The notes under the pieces are model-generated. The model searched no databases. It had not been told where the DNA came from and saw only the letters and a list, made by a program, of their open reading frames with translations. From assembly GCA_029881795.1 (NCBI GenBank), contig JAOULX010000004.1, positions 62,001 to 126,000 on the forward strand: 64,000 nucleotides of DNA, written 5' to 3'. Numbering within the stretch: position 1 is the first letter of the stretch; every line of letters begins with the position of its first letter. The translations under genes and the position numbers were made by a program. The stretch is from Gammaproteobacteria bacterium. GTDB taxonomy: Bacteria; Pseudomonadota; Gammaproteobacteria; SZUA-229. This document shows positions 8,830-18,525 of the stretch, in pieces.

Positions 8830-9384
8830 TTACAGTAATTCGCTGATGAGAAATGCCTGCGTATTAAAATCAACATTATATTTCAATAATGCAGACTCGG
8901 CTTGTTGCCGTGTTCTATAGTGTCCGATTCTTACATCATAGCGGCTTTGATTTTCAAGGTTCTTTCGACTGATGATAAAGACCGGGTCATATTGCCCGAC
9001 TAACTGATTCTTCAGCCTTTGTGCATTTTCCAGGTATTTAAACATGGCGACCTGAATACTAAACTTCTGCTGCTTCACTGCTAAGCTTACTGCGGCGTTA
9101 TGATGGTCTGTTGTTTTCTGATCGACAGGATCAGTGGTAATAAAGTCAGGGTATTTTTTGGCTTTAATATCATCTGGCAAATCGACGTCATGAAACTCTC
9201 CCGGTTCATTCACAAGATAAACCTGTGGCTTCATCACAGAAAGGCCGTGGTCGTCATTAACCGGCAATGTCAACTTTAATTCTTTTGTGGTTTTCACGGC
9301 AGATGAAAAAACTAGACCATGATAAAACACAAAACATAGCGCCAGGCCAGCCAGCAAGGTTATGAACTTTGCTTTAGATCGCAT
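8830..9384 (-). CDS. membrane-anchored SPOR-domain protein
   Basis: This 184-residue protein has one N-terminal membrane helix (about residues 8-28) and a non-conserved linker. A C-terminal SPOR-type repeat spans about 106-184, with KFSIQVAMFKYLENAQRL and YDVRIGHYRTRQQAESALL marking its two beta-alpha-beta halves. SPOR domains bind denuded septal peptidoglycan, so a periplasmic role at division sites is likely. It starts 3 bp after the stop of the coiled-coil gene upstream, with the HAD gene 1 bp behind it. Confidence 0.8.
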   Translation of the reverse strand: MRSKAKFITLLAGLALCFVFYHGLVFSSAVKTTKELKLTLPVNDDHGLSVMKPQVYLVNEPGEFHDVDLPDDIKAKKYPDFITTDPVDQKTTDHHNAAVSLAVKQQKFSIQVAMFKYLENAQRLKNQLVGQYDPVFIISRKNLENQSRYDVRIGHYRTRQQAESALLKYNVDFNTQAFLISELL

Positions 9385-9387
9385 AGC

Positions 9388-10368
9388 CTACTGACGCTCA
9401 AGCAACTCTTTAATTTGTGAACGTAAAAAACTGTTTTCATCTTCCAGAATAATAACCACTTGCTCGGTTTCTCTAAGCTGCCCGGTAACCCAGTCCGTCT
9501 CTTTAACCAGCTGTTTTTTCTCTTCAAGTTCAAGCGAAAGATTGCCAACTATGTCATTGAGCTCTGACACCCTGGCATTTTGCTGTGACAAAATTTTAGA
9601 CATATCAACTCGTTCATTATGAAGATTACGCTCAATCTCACTCGCCAGTGTCTCTCTGGGGGCTTTTTCCAACAGCACCGGTGTATGTAGCATTTCTAAA
9701 TACTTATCTTCCATTGCTTGCAGGCGCTCAGCAAGCAAATCTCTTTCTGAGCGCAGTAGAACCAGCATATGAGACAATTCTGCTGAATCATTGGTTTCTG
9801 CAAATTTTTGTATAAGCCCTATCACATCATTATTTTGATCCATCAGGGCTGTTGAATTAGCCCGGTAGGCTTCCAGCTGATCCTCCATATCTGCTGTATC
9901 AGCTACCGTGTTAGTTTTGCTGGCCAAGTCATTTTTAATGTCTTCAAACAGATCATTAGCTTCTGGTTCTGCTTCTGGCTCTGCAGGCTGTTGATAAACA
10001 AATTCGATACTGGCACGATACAACTCCCAGAATCGCGCCGTATCACCCTGCGCCTCGGCCATTGCCTTTTGCTCGGCATTGAGGTGTTTTAAACGGTATT
10101 CATACATGTTGATTGTTTCAAAATCATCCTGATGATTTTCTTTAAGATCATCCAGGTGAATCAGGGTTTCTGTTAATTCACGATTGATAAACTGCAGATA
10201 TATTTCAAAAGGATCTGTGACATCAGCCTCTTCAGGCGTGCCGTTTTCATCATCTGGCAGCGAGTTTTTTTTATTTTTTGAAATACGCCAATGAAGAAAC
10301 ACTATCCAGATGACAAGCAGGAGTATTATTTCCGATAACACTGCAATGCTAAAAAAATTTACATCCAT
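9388..10368 (-). CDS. membrane-anchored coiled-coil protein of unknown function
   Basis: The 326-residue protein has an N-terminal helix (about residues 6-27) and then an acidic, mostly helical cytoplasmic part. Heptad-rich stretches span about 60-115 and 145-326. It ends in a leucine-zipper-like segment (RETEQVVIILEDENSFLRSQIKE, given here in part: VVIILEDENSFLRSQ). I do not recognise a named family. Co-transcription with the SPOR protein (3 bp gap) hints at a cell-envelope or division role; that is inference. No enzymatic motif is visible. Confidence 0.65.
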   Translation of the reverse strand: MDVNFFSIAVLSEIILLLVIWIVFLHWRISKNKKNSLPDDENGTPEEADVTDPFEIYLQFINRELTETLIHLDDLKENHQDDFETINMYEYRLKHLNAEQKAMAEAQGDTARFWELYRASIEFVYQQPAEPEAEPEANDLFEDIKNDLASKTNTVADTADMEDQLEAYRANSTALMDQNNDVIGLIQKFAETNDSAELSHMLVLLRSERDLLAERLQAMEDKYLEMLHTPVLLEKAPRETLASEIERNLHNERVDMSKILSQQNARVSELNDIVGNLSLELEEKKQLVKETDWVTGQLRETEQVVIILEDENSFLRSQIKELLERQ

Positions 10369-10424
10369 ATTTATAGAACCGTTATATTACCTGTTATCGT
10401 GCAATTATTGATTAGACACAACAA

Positions 10425-11126
10425 TCACCAAGCTATGATCGTACCATCTATATCATAAAATGCACCACTGTCTTGCATGCCGCTTGTTTCAACAATGTTA
10501 AAGATATTAACCACAGACTCCTGTGTATCTATTTCTGCATTCGGGCCACCCATATCTGTTTTTACCCAGCCCGGGTGCATGGCTACAACACTTATGTTTC
10601 TGCTTTTAAGATCAATCGAAAGACTTTTAATCACCGCATTAAGTGCTGCTTTTGTAGAACGATATATATAACTGCCACCCGATGAATTATCAGCCATACT
10701 CGCCATCTTACTGCTCAGAGTTACAACTTTTTTCTCGCTACCGGATTCAAGATTATCGATAAAGGCTTCTGTCATTTTCATCGGACCGATGGTATTAATA
10801 CGAAACGTTGTCAGCCAGTTCTGTTCATCGGTTTTACCAAACTGATGTTCGGCAGAACCATAAACACCGGCATTATTGATAAGCCAGTCTATCGGCGTGT
10901 TTCGCAGCTCATAAGCCAGCGCCTGAATCTGCGCCGTTTCAGCAATATCCAGCACATGGACACTGACCTGCCCCGGTGTCAGTGATGCGACCTTAATCAG
11001 CTCATCTGCAGCGCCAGGCTGACGGCAGCAGGCATAAACCCGCCAGCCATTTTTTACCGACTGCCTGACCATTTGCAAACCGATGCCGCGGTTTGCACCG
11101 GTAATGAGTACAGATCGTGACATCAC
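10425..11126 (-). CDS. short-chain dehydrogenase/reductase
   Basis: This is a 233-residue SDR with the Rossmann motif TGANRGIGLQM, NNAGVYG, and the catalytic set Ser (LSSKMA) with YRSTK (Tyr and Lys). The closing segment VVAMHPGWVKTDMGG is typical of the C-factor/sniffer-like SDR branch. Arg following the glycine-rich loop and CCRQP after strand 2 suggest NADP(H). Substrate unknown. It follows the DUF2135 gene by 15 bp in the pepN group. Confidence 0.85.
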   Translation of the reverse strand: MMSRSVLITGANRGIGLQMVRQSVKNGWRVYACCRQPGAADELIKVASLTPGQVSVHVLDIAETAQIQALAYELRNTPIDWLINNAGVYGSAEHQFGKTDEQNWLTTFRINTIGPMKMTEAFIDNLESGSEKKVVTLSSKMASMADNSSGGSYIYRSTKAALNAVIKSLSIDLKSRNISVVAMHPGWVKTDMGGPNAEIDTQESVVNIFNIVETSGMQDSGAFYDIDGTIIAW

Positions 11127-11141
11127 AATGCTCCGCTTTCT

Positions 11142-11927
11142 TTACCAGCCAGGAAGATATGCATTCTGATTGGCGTCCTGCTTTGTTTCAAGCTGAAGAA
11201 TTCTGGCATCAGATATTTTAAGTACATCAACGCTTGTTTTTCTTGTCTCGGCTAACGGGATAACACGGTCAAGACGGTCACCGACATAAACCAGCAGTTT
11301 TGCAGTTTCATCAATATCCGCATCTGCCGAGTAATTCACCACCGTCACTGTATATTGCTGGTCCTGTTGAACATTATTCAGGGTAATGGTTTCCGGTCCA
11401 AAACCTGACTGCTCATCCTGATCCAGTCTCGCTTCACCAGCCGCTCGCAGGTCTCTGTACGAGACATGAAAGCCATTACCGGTCAAATGCAGATCAAGAT
11501 CCTGTGGTTGTTCATTCCATTGCAGGATAAAGCGCATACTGTTTCCGGCCAGCGAGGGACTCAGTAACAGACGTTTGTTTAATACCGTACCGGCCGCAAC
11601 CTTGAGCACAGTGCTGATTGTTGTATAACCCTGTTTTGATACCTGCATCGGCATTTCTAAATCATCCGCCTGTAAAAAAGGTGCCATCGGCAGGGTCACA
11701 TAACCTTTTGCATCGGTCTGATAAACCAGTTTACCCAGTTGTACCTTCGCGCCTTCTATAATCTGGCAACTCACCGCGTCTTTAAATGACAGGATCAGTT
11801 TGTCATCCAGCTCAGAAAAGTTTTCAATTTCTCTGTACTCTTTTTTGTCCCAGCATGCTGCCTGCAACACTGGCGATATCATCATCGTTACCAATAAAAC
11901 AATCACTTTTACTAACTTCATTGTCAT
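11142..11927 (-). CDS. secreted DUF2135 (YfaP-like) protein
   Basis: This 261-residue protein has a signal peptide (about residues 1-23, cleaved after LQAA). Its middle is a carboxypeptidase-regulatory/Ig-like beta domain (about 55-125). The C-terminal YfaP/DUF2135-like domain (about 130-240) carries the hallmark LQWNEQPQDLDLHL. Such domains are extracytoplasmic and of unknown function. The gene lies 14 bp after pepN and 15 bp before the SDR gene, probably in one transcript. Two in-frame ATGs near the start differ by two residues. Confidence 0.75.
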   Translation of the reverse strand: MTMKLVKVIVLLVTMMISPVLQAACWDKKEYREIENFSELDDKLILSFKDAVSCQIIEGAKVQLGKLVYQTDAKGYVTLPMAPFLQADDLEMPMQVSKQGYTTISTVLKVAAGTVLNKRLLLSPSLAGNSMRFILQWNEQPQDLDLHLTGNGFHVSYRDLRAAGEARLDQDEQSGFGPETITLNNVQQDQQYTVTVVNYSADADIDETAKLLVYVGDRLDRVIPLAETRKTSVDVLKISDARILQLETKQDANQNAYLPGW

Positions 11928-11941
11928 ACCCTTTATATTAT

Positions 11942-14575
11942 TTATGCCTGCAGGCTTTTGTTTACTACTTCATAGACATCTTTTGCCAGATTTTCCAGCC
12001 CGGCAATTCTTTTAAGCTCAGCTTTCATTAAATCCTGACGCTTTGTATCAAAGCGTTGCCAGCGCCCCAGTGGCAATAACATGCGCGCCGCTATCTGCGG
12101 ATTGAGCTGATTCAACTCGATCACCAGATCTGCCAGCATCTGATATGCTTTGCCAGACAGATCATGGAAACAGACCGCATTAAGCTGACTCAATGCCGCA
12201 TATAGTGAACGTACCCGGTTTGGATTTGCCAGATCAAAGTCAGAATGTGACCTGAGCATTAAAATATCATCAAGACTGCCTTCGACAGTCGCCGTTGCCT
12301 GAACGGTAAACCATTTATCCAGCACCAGCGCATCATCCTTCCATTGCTGATAAAAATCCTCAATGATTAACTGACGCTGTTCACAAGGGTGATGACAAAT
12401 GGCCCTGAAGGCTGCCATTTGATCAGTCATATTGCTGGCATTACGGTATTGCGACAGTCCGAGCTGATGATTTTCTGTTAAACACATCAGGTAACTCAGA
12501 CAAACATTTTTCAAACTGCGTTGCCCCATCGCTTCCGCAGTCAGTTTATATTCACTGTTCTGATTACGCTGATAAACCGCTTTGAACTCGTCACTCAGTG
12601 CGCTCGCCAGTTCCGCGCGCATGAATTCGCGGACATGGTGTATCGCATCTACATCAATCACCGTCATCATTTCGGCCAGATAATCTTCTGACGGTAAAGT
12701 TAATGCTCTGGCCGCCAGTGCTTTATCGATTGACTGATCATTTAAAATGTTTCGACAGGCACTGATTAGTGCGGCGGGTACACTGAGAACGTCACCGGCC
12801 TGCTGCCGGCTGATCAGATTCAGCATAATATTCAGTGCCAGCCGCTGACCGGCATCCCAGCGATTAAATGCATCGCTATCATGCGCCATTAAAAATGCCA
12901 GATCTTCTTCACTCTGTTGCATCTGTAGTTTTACTGGCGCAGAGAAATCTCGTAGCAATGAAGCACGCGGTTTTTCGGTAATATTTTCAAAAACAAACTG
13001 CTGTTCTTTTTCTGTCAGCAGCAAAACGGTTTCGGTTTGCGCTTCGGCCTGAGAATCTGTCATCAGCGCCATGGCCTTACCATCTGCAGCCAGCAAACCC
13101 ATGCGCAACGGTATGACAAAGGCTTCTTTAGTCGGCTGCCCACTGGTTGGCGGACAATCCTGCCGACAGGTTAGTTTATACTGCTGTTTTTTAGCATCGT
13201 ATTCTTCGCTCACTGTCAGTACCGGTGTGCCGGCCTGATGATACCAGCGCTTAAACTGGTCCAGATCAGTAGCACTGGCATCCTGCATCGCAGCGACAAA
13301 ATCGTCGGTCGTCACTGCCTGTCCATCATGCCGTTCAAAATACAGATCCATGCCTTTACGGAAGTTTTCTGCCCCTAATAAAGTGTGAATCATACGAATC
13401 ACTTCCGCGCCTTTGTTATAAACGGTTACCGTATAGAAGTTGTTAATTTCAACGTAGGTGGATGGCTGAATCGGGTGCGACATCGGCCCTGCATCTTCAG
13501 CAAACTGACGGGTTCGCAACACCTTGACCTCATCAATCCGCTTGGCCGCATGTGATAGCATGTCGCCACTGAATTGCTGATCCCGAAACACCGTCAGGCC
13601 TTCTTTTAAGGTTAACTGAAACCAGTCGCGACAGGTGACACGATTACCACTCCAGTTATGGAAATATTCATGCCCAATCACGCCCTCAATATGCTCGTAA
13701 TCGACATCCGTCGCGGTGTCCTGACTGGCAAGGACAAATTTTGAATTAAAAACATTCAGTCCTTTGTTTTCCATTGCTCCCATATTAAAGTCATCGACCG
13801 CAACAATCATATAAATATCCAGATCGTATTCACGCCCAAAGACTTCTTCATCCCAGCGCATCGCATTTTTTAATGACAACATGGCATGATCACATTTATC
13901 CTTATTGTGATCCTCAACGTATATTTCTAATGCAATATCCCGACCCGACATGGTTTTAAAACTGTCTTTAATACAGGCCAGATCGCCAGCCACCAAAGCA
14001 AACAGATAGGTCGGTTTTTTAAAGGGATCCTCCCAGCTGACCCAATGGCGATTATCCTCGAGTTCACCGGATTCAATCAGGTTACCGTTGGACAGCAGCA
14101 CCGGATAACGGTCTTTATCGGCAACGATTGTAGTTCGATACGTTGCCATTACATCCGGCCGGTCGAGAAAATAAGTGATTTTACGAAAGCCTTCTGCTTC
14201 ACATTGTGTACAGAAATTACCACTGGACTGATACAAGCCTTCAAGAGAGGTATTCAACTGCGGTTTGATAAAGGTTTCGATAGACAGCTTAAAGTTTGCC
14301 GGCAGCGAGGAAATGCTTAACGAGCTGTCATCAACCACAAACTGATCAGACGAGACCGTATTGCCATCAAGCAATAGCTGTCCCAGCTGCAGCTCCTCTC
14401 CGTGTAAAACCAGTGCGGCGTTATCTGCCACATTCTGACGACGGCGGAACTCAATAACAGAAAGCACACGGCTTTGCTCTTCGCCCAGTTCAAAACGCAA
14501 CTCAACATGGTCAATCCAGTAATCTGGCTGTTGATATTCACTTAAATGTATCGTTTTTGGGTTTGCGTCTTTCAT
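11942..14575 (-). CDS. pepN: aminopeptidase N (M1 family)
   Basis: This is an 877-residue zinc aminopeptidase. The exopeptidase motif GAMEN spans residues 266-270 and the zinc site HEYFHNW starts at H302, with the third ligand Glu in LKEGLTVFRDQQF. It has the alanyl aminopeptidase C-terminal helical domain. It removes N-terminal residues from peptides in the cytoplasm. Length matches E. coli PepN (870). I chose the ATG at 14575, preceded by GGAAG at 9 bp; an in-frame TTG at 14599 would add eight residues. It heads a likely operon with the DUF2135 and SDR genes. Confidence 0.97.
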   Translation of the reverse strand: MKDANPKTIHLSEYQQPDYWIDHVELRFELGEEQSRVLSVIEFRRRQNVADNAALVLHGEELQLGQLLLDGNTVSSDQFVVDDSSLSISSLPANFKLSIETFIKPQLNTSLEGLYQSSGNFCTQCEAEGFRKITYFLDRPDVMATYRTTIVADKDRYPVLLSNGNLIESGELEDNRHWVSWEDPFKKPTYLFALVAGDLACIKDSFKTMSGRDIALEIYVEDHNKDKCDHAMLSLKNAMRWDEEVFGREYDLDIYMIVAVDDFNMGAMENKGLNVFNSKFVLASQDTATDVDYEHIEGVIGHEYFHNWSGNRVTCRDWFQLTLKEGLTVFRDQQFSGDMLSHAAKRIDEVKVLRTRQFAEDAGPMSHPIQPSTYVEINNFYTVTVYNKGAEVIRMIHTLLGAENFRKGMDLYFERHDGQAVTTDDFVAAMQDASATDLDQFKRWYHQAGTPVLTVSEEYDAKKQQYKLTCRQDCPPTSGQPTKEAFVIPLRMGLLAADGKAMALMTDSQAEAQTETVLLLTEKEQQFVFENITEKPRASLLRDFSAPVKLQMQQSEEDLAFLMAHDSDAFNRWDAGQRLALNIMLNLISRQQAGDVLSVPAALISACRNILNDQSIDKALAARALTLPSEDYLAEMMTVIDVDAIHHVREFMRAELASALSDEFKAVYQRNQNSEYKLTAEAMGQRSLKNVCLSYLMCLTENHQLGLSQYRNASNMTDQMAAFRAICHHPCEQRQLIIEDFYQQWKDDALVLDKWFTVQATATVEGSLDDILMLRSHSDFDLANPNRVRSLYAALSQLNAVCFHDLSGKAYQMLADLVIELNQLNPQIAARMLLPLGRWQRFDTKRQDLMKAELKRIAGLENLAKDVYEVVNKSLQA

Positions 14576-14730
14576 GCGGCAGGTCTTCCGGGGAGTCAAT
14601 TAAAACAGACCCTGACTGTAGCATAAACACTTAAAAGGATAACCCCAAAGGGGAAGAAATAAGATAATTGATGGATAATGATAACAGCCGAATGCTGTAT
14701 CGTGTCACTGAAGTCGAGCCATTTTAAAAA

Positions 14731-14807
14731 TGGCGGAGCGGACGGGACTCGAACCCGCGACCCCCGGCGTGACAGGCCGGTATTCTAACCAACTGAACTA
14801 CCGCTCC
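14731..14807 (-). tRNA. tRNA-Asp (GTC)
   Basis: A complete 77-nt cloverleaf with acceptor stem GGAGCGG/CCGCTCC, anticodon loop CTGTCAC (anticodon GTC), T-loop GGTTCGAGTCC and an encoded CCA. It sits 6 bp downstream of tRNA-Val on the same strand, so the two are processed from one transcript. Confidence 0.97.
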
Positions 14808-14813
14808 GTTTCT

Positions 14814-14889
14814 TGGTGGGTGGTGAGGGAGTCGAACCCCCGACATTCGCCTTGTAAGGGCGACGCTCTACCAGCTGAGCTAACCACCC
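14814..14889 (-). tRNA. tRNA-Val (TAC)
   Basis: A 76-nt cloverleaf with acceptor stem GGGTGGT/ACCACCC, anticodon loop CTTACAA (anticodon TAC), T-loop GGTTCGACTCC and an encoded CCA. It is the first gene of the tRNA-Val/tRNA-Asp pair, behind a recognisable sigma-70 promoter. Confidence 0.97.
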
Positions 14890-14905
14890 TGATAGAAGGT
14901 GCAGA

Positions 14906-14934
14906 ATAATATAGAGTTTCACTAATGTTAGCAA
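14906..14934 (-). promoter_or_regulatory. sigma-70-type promoter of the tRNA-Val/Asp pair
   Basis: On the minus strand TTGCTA, 17 bp, TATTAT ends about 16 bp before the mature tRNA-Val 5' end, the right place for a stable-RNA promoter. Confidence 0.6.
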
Positions 14935-15131
14935 TAACTATTTCAAGTTTTTTTAAGTTTTTGTTATATCGATGATTTTTCAGACAATGAATGGTGGTTT
15001 TTTGTACATCGTTTGCACTGGCAAGCTCCGCGTCTGCCACACAAATCGTACAGAATTAACAAACGGCCGCTTGCCTGCCTTTGATGATATTGATTGAAGC
15101 AAGGCCGACAACCGTTGCTGCTCGCAAGCTG

Positions 15132-15401
15132 TCAACTGTCCCGCGCAATCAATAAACATTTTTTTGCTCGGCTGAGTTTCTTAATCTCATATTCGCGTTT
15201 AGATGCAGCTGACCGTGATGCGCACGGCTCAGAATACAGCAGCGTTACAGGACGTCTGCTACGGGTATATTTAGCGCCATTGATATTATCGGTATTGTGC
15301 TGCTGCAAACGCTTCTCGGTATCCTTCGCGATGCCGGTATACAGGGTATCATCGGCACAACCCAGGATGTACACAAACCAGTCGTCGTTTTGCGCTGTCA
15401 T
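15132..15401 (-). CDS. GIY-YIG domain protein (YhbQ/UPF0213 type)
   Basis: This 89-residue protein is a single GIY-YIG nuclease-like domain. It has WFVYILGCADDTLYTGIAKD (the VYIL and LYTGI strands stand for GIY and YIG), then the Arg of EKRLQQHN, and the YSEPCASRSAASKREYEIK glutamate-helix segment. UPF0213 members are small stand-alone domains with reported weak nuclease activity; the cell role is unclear. A GGA ribosome-binding site precedes the ATG. The gene stands alone. Confidence 0.85.
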   Translation of the reverse strand: MTAQNDDWFVYILGCADDTLYTGIAKDTEKRLQQHNTDNINGAKYTRSRRPVTLLYSEPCASRSAASKREYEIKKLSRAKKCLLIARDS

Positions 15402-15656
15402 TTTGTTCCGGTTTTATCGTTAAACAGGCCACAAAATACGTCATCCCGGCGTGATTAGCAAACAGCCATTATTGCCGCTCGGCGACAACGATTAGCTTGT
15501 AAAAAAACGAAAAGAAACTGAACAGAAGTTACTCATCACAAAGTCACGAAAAGCTGCAACAAGTTATGGTGAAAAAAGTATGGAGATAACAGGCCGGCTC
15601 GATAATAATACCGCCCCCACCGGCCAGTTATCTTGATGACTCAAAAACCTGTTTTT

Positions 15657-15884
15657 TTATTCCGCTTTATAGCCAGCGTCAGCCGGTGCATTTGTGGCTT
15701 CTGCTTCTTGTTGTTGTAAATCTTCCATGCAGGCACTGATGTAGCTTTCTAGTTGAGCATCAACAACACCTTCGGCAGCAGCCTCAGCATTACAGGCTTC
15801 CATGGCTGCTTCATTCTCGGCATAAGCTGCCTGAGAGAAGCCGATTAAAGTTGAAATAAGTAAAACTAAAACAGATATTTTCAT
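15657..15884 (-). CDS. small secreted PsiF-like protein
   Basis: This is a 75-residue protein with a clear signal peptide (about residues 1-22, cleaved after AAYA). The mature part has two cysteines in the spacing MEACNAEAAAEGVVDAQ and YISACMEDL, which resembles the PsiF repeat (Cys, then about 20 residues, then Cys after an aromatic/hydrophobic helix). The C-tail is rich in Ala, Glu and Pro. PsiF proteins are periplasmic and of unknown function. The family match is by pattern only. Confidence 0.6.
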   Translation of the reverse strand: MKISVLVLLISTLIGFSQAAYAENEAAMEACNAEAAAEGVVDAQLESYISACMEDLQQQEAEATNAPADAGYKAE

Positions 15885-16042
15885 GATGACTCCATTATTA
15901 ATAGTAATTTCACTGCCCTCCTTGTATCAACACAAGTGTTTAGCCAGCTTGTGCCTATATAACGACTTAATTGAAATTTTGTATAACAAAAAATAGCGAT
16001 TGTTTTAATGGAATAATTTGATTAATTAAGAGAAAATCAGCC

Positions 16043-16900
16043 ATGGACATCACCTTTATAAAAACGTTTCTTGAACTGAGTAAAACTCGGCATTTTGGCC
16101 GAACGGCTGAGACACTGTTTATTACACAGTCTGCAGTCAGTGCCCGCATACGCCAGCTTGAAGAACAACTAGGCGTTCAGTTACTGACGCGAGACAGAAA
16201 TAATATTCAACTGACAGCAGCCGGCATCCGCTTTCAACAACACGCCGAAAGTATCGTTTCCATCTGGAATATTGCACGTCAGGAAACGGCATTAAAAAGC
16301 GAGCAGAAAAAACTCATCAGCGTAGGCGGCATGTTCAGCTTGTGGGACAGCATACTGCCGGCCTGGTTAGCCGACATACGTTTGCATATGCCTGATATCG
16401 CAGTCCGCGCCGAAGCACTTGATGCAAACTCTCTGCTCAATAATTTACACGAAGGCACACTGGATCTTGCTTTCTTTTTCGAGCCACCAAGGACCAGTCA
16501 TACCTGCAGTGAAGAATGTGGCGAGCTTGAACTGGTCATGGTCAGCAACATGAAAAACCTTGAAGCCGCTTCTGCACTACAAACAGATGATTATATTCTT
16601 GTTGACTGGGGAACCGAATTTCTGAGCACCCATGCCCGACTATTTTCAGACGCAGCACCGGCCATTACCCACGTTAACCTTGGCCGACTGGCACTCGACC
16701 AGATTACCCGCTTCGGTGGCACTGCCTATTTAGCGCGCGACATGGCCAGCCCTTTTATTTCCAGCAAGCAGTTATTTTATGTTGATGACGCTCCGGTTAT
16801 AAAACGCAAATTCTATGTCACTCAAAACATTAACTCTCAGCGTAAAGAGCTGATTGATTCGGTTTTACAATCACTCAAAAACCTACCTACTGATGACTAA
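16043..16900 (+). CDS. LysR-family transcriptional regulator (HdfR-like)
   Basis: This 285-residue protein has an N-terminal winged HTH (residues 1-60, with TLFITQSAVSARIRQLEEQLG as recognition region). A LysR substrate-binding domain spans about 90-280. The opening MDITFIKTFLELSKTRHFGRTAE closely resembles the HdfR (flhDC repressor) group. The effector is unknown, and no adjacent divergent partner gene is seen, so the target cannot be inferred. Flanked by non-coding DNA on both sides. Confidence 0.87.
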   Translation: MDITFIKTFLELSKTRHFGRTAETLFITQSAVSARIRQLEEQLGVQLLTRDRNNIQLTAAGIRFQQHAESIVSIWNIARQETALKSEQKKLISVGGMFSLWDSILPAWLADIRLHMPDIAVRAEALDANSLLNNLHEGTLDLAFFFEPPRTSHTCSEECGELELVMVSNMKNLEAASALQTDDYILVDWGTEFLSTHARLFSDAAPAITHVNLGRLALDQITRFGGTAYLARDMASPFISSKQLFYVDDAPVIKRKFYVTQNINSQRKELIDSVLQSLKNLPTDD

Positions 16901-17076
16901 TCGATGCAGTCAGGCATCAAATGCCGGCAGCTGATTGAAACAACTGAGATCGAGCCACCAAGCTTGTGTAGCACGAGTCATAACACGCATTATTCATATA
17001 CCAGGCAACAGCAAATGCTGTACAATCGCGCTCAAATTTTTTAATAAACCACGCAAACTGTGACAGGAGCCCCCTC

Positions 17077-17358
17077 ATGTTTGAAACCAATGAATATTTT
17101 GACGGCAAGGTAAAATCCATCGCTTTTCAGACCGAAACACTGCCCGCGACCGTTGGTGTCATGGCTGCCGGAGAATACGTTTTTAATACCGCTAAAAAAG
17201 AGAAGATGGTCGTCGTCAGTGGCGCATTAACAGTTAAACTGCCGAATCAAAGCAGCGAAGTAACCTATCTTGCGGGTGAGTCATTTGAGGTTGCTGCCGA
17301 CAGTGCATTTGATGTCAAAGTTAGCACTGATACCGCTTACCTGTGCCTATACAGTTAA
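17077..17358 (+). CDS. ppnP: pyrimidine/purine nucleoside phosphorylase PpnP
   Basis: The 93-residue cupin of the former DUF1255/YaiE family opens [14 protein letters not shown] and carries [20 protein letters not shown] and the [18 protein letters not shown] barrel strands. E. coli PpnP phosphorolyses several nucleosides to base and ribose 1-phosphate. Length is exactly typical (94). An AGGAG ribosome-binding site precedes the ATG. Convergent with the M48 protease gene 42 bp on. Confidence 0.95.
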   Translation: MFETNEYFDGKVKSIAFQTETLPATVGVMAAGEYVFNTAKKEKMVVVSGALTVKLPNQSSEVTYLAGESFEVAADSAFDVKVSTDTAYLCLYS

Positions 17359-17400
17359 ATCGTTCTGCTGATAAGATAAGCAGAAAGGCCATGCATAATA

Positions 17401-18519
17401 CTACTTTGTCTGGCCTTTTAATCCGTTTTCAGACCTGTTTTTCTGATACTGCAATATCAACTCGATCCTATCCTCAGTTGCCGGATGGCTCGAAAAGAAA
17501 TCACTGACGGAACGCTTTGCTGACAGCCCATCCGATTGCAGGGTTTGCTGATCAGCCCGCTCAGATTTTTTGCTTTGCTCTGTATAATAGTCTTCCAAAC
17601 GCGCCATAACAGCGGCGAAATGCCGCGGCGAGATCCCGAACCGAGCTAACTGCTCAAGCGCAAAGACATCGGCCTCACGCTCAAACTCTCTGGAGTAAGA
17701 CAGATCCAGAATCAGTGTCGGTAAACCGGTTATTAAATCAAAACTATCAACGTCGCCAGTGATAAAAACAATCATTAAACTGAGCATTGTTCCCTGCAGT
17801 GCCCGGCGCACAATATGCCGGTGCTGCAAATGCCCCATTTCATGAAAAAAGACAGCCAGTAGCTCCTGATCGTTTTTAACCAGATTAACAAAATCATCGG
17901 TTAAAACGATTTCACCGCTTGGTAAAGCCAGCGCATTAGCCTGCATGCCAGAACGAAATACCAGCTTTGGATCCAGCTGTTGATAGTATCCAAGATAAGG
18001 CGCTATTAATTCTCGGATCTCTTTTTGCCTTGATGCAGGCAACGCAGACACTTCAAAAACCGTGCGGTCTAATACACTCAGACTACTGCCTAGTTTTTCT
18101 GAGGTAAAGCCGGGCAGATTAAAAGCAATCGCCTTTGCTGATGCCGGTATACCATACACAACACCTGCCCAGACCAGCATAATGGTAAACACCACTGAAA
18201 ACAAAATAAGCGGGATATTGGTTTCCAGTCTGTGTAACCGTGATGCTGAGCCACTGTACCGCCTGATCAGATCATCGACGGCATCATTATCATCTGTAAC
18301 AAACAGCTGCCCATCACCAAAACTGATTTCACGCGGGATATTTCCCAGACGCGATGCAATTTTCAGATCTGAAAACAGAAGATCCAACGATGACGATAAC
18401 GGATTCGTAGTGGACAGAAAAGAAACACGAACAGTCCCCGGTTGATCCGGAACAACTGCCAGCTGCGCCTGCAAGCTGGCAGTTGTTTTGCCGTCGTGGT
18501 AGTTACCGGTTATCTGCAT
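17401..18519 (-). CDS. membrane-bound M48-family metallopeptidase
   Basis: The 372-residue protein has an N-terminal cytoplasmic segment (1-100), one clear membrane helix (about 103-122) and then a zinc peptidase domain. The zinc motif is HEMGH at residues 226-230 and the third ligand Glu lies in SREFEREADVFAL. FFSSHPATEDRI near residue 335 is the usual M48 C-terminal motif. It lies 6 bp after the yjgN-like gene, a pairing often seen in proteobacteria. Its targets are unknown; membrane-protein quality control is a reasonable inference. Confidence 0.88.
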   Translation of the reverse strand: MQITGNYHDGKTTASLQAQLAVVPDQPGTVRVSFLSTTNPLSSSLDLLFSDLKIASRLGNIPREISFGDGQLFVTDDNDAVDDLIRRYSGSASRLHRLETNIPLILFSVVFTIMLVWAGVVYGIPASAKAIAFNLPGFTSEKLGSSLSVLDRTVFEVSALPASRQKEIRELIAPYLGYYQQLDPKLVFRSGMQANALALPSGEIVLTDDFVNLVKNDQELLAVFFHEMGHLQHRHIVRRALQGTMLSLMIVFITGDVDSFDLITGLPTLILDLSYSREFEREADVFALEQLARFGISPRHFAAVMARLEDYYTEQSKKSERADQQTLQSDGLSAKRSVSDFFSSHPATEDRIELILQYQKNRSENGLKGQTK

Positions 18520-18525
18520 CGTTGG

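Noticed and set aside
14798-15040. 80-codon frame across tRNA-Val and tRNA-Asp
   Set aside because: It is made by reading through two clear tRNA genes and their promoter.
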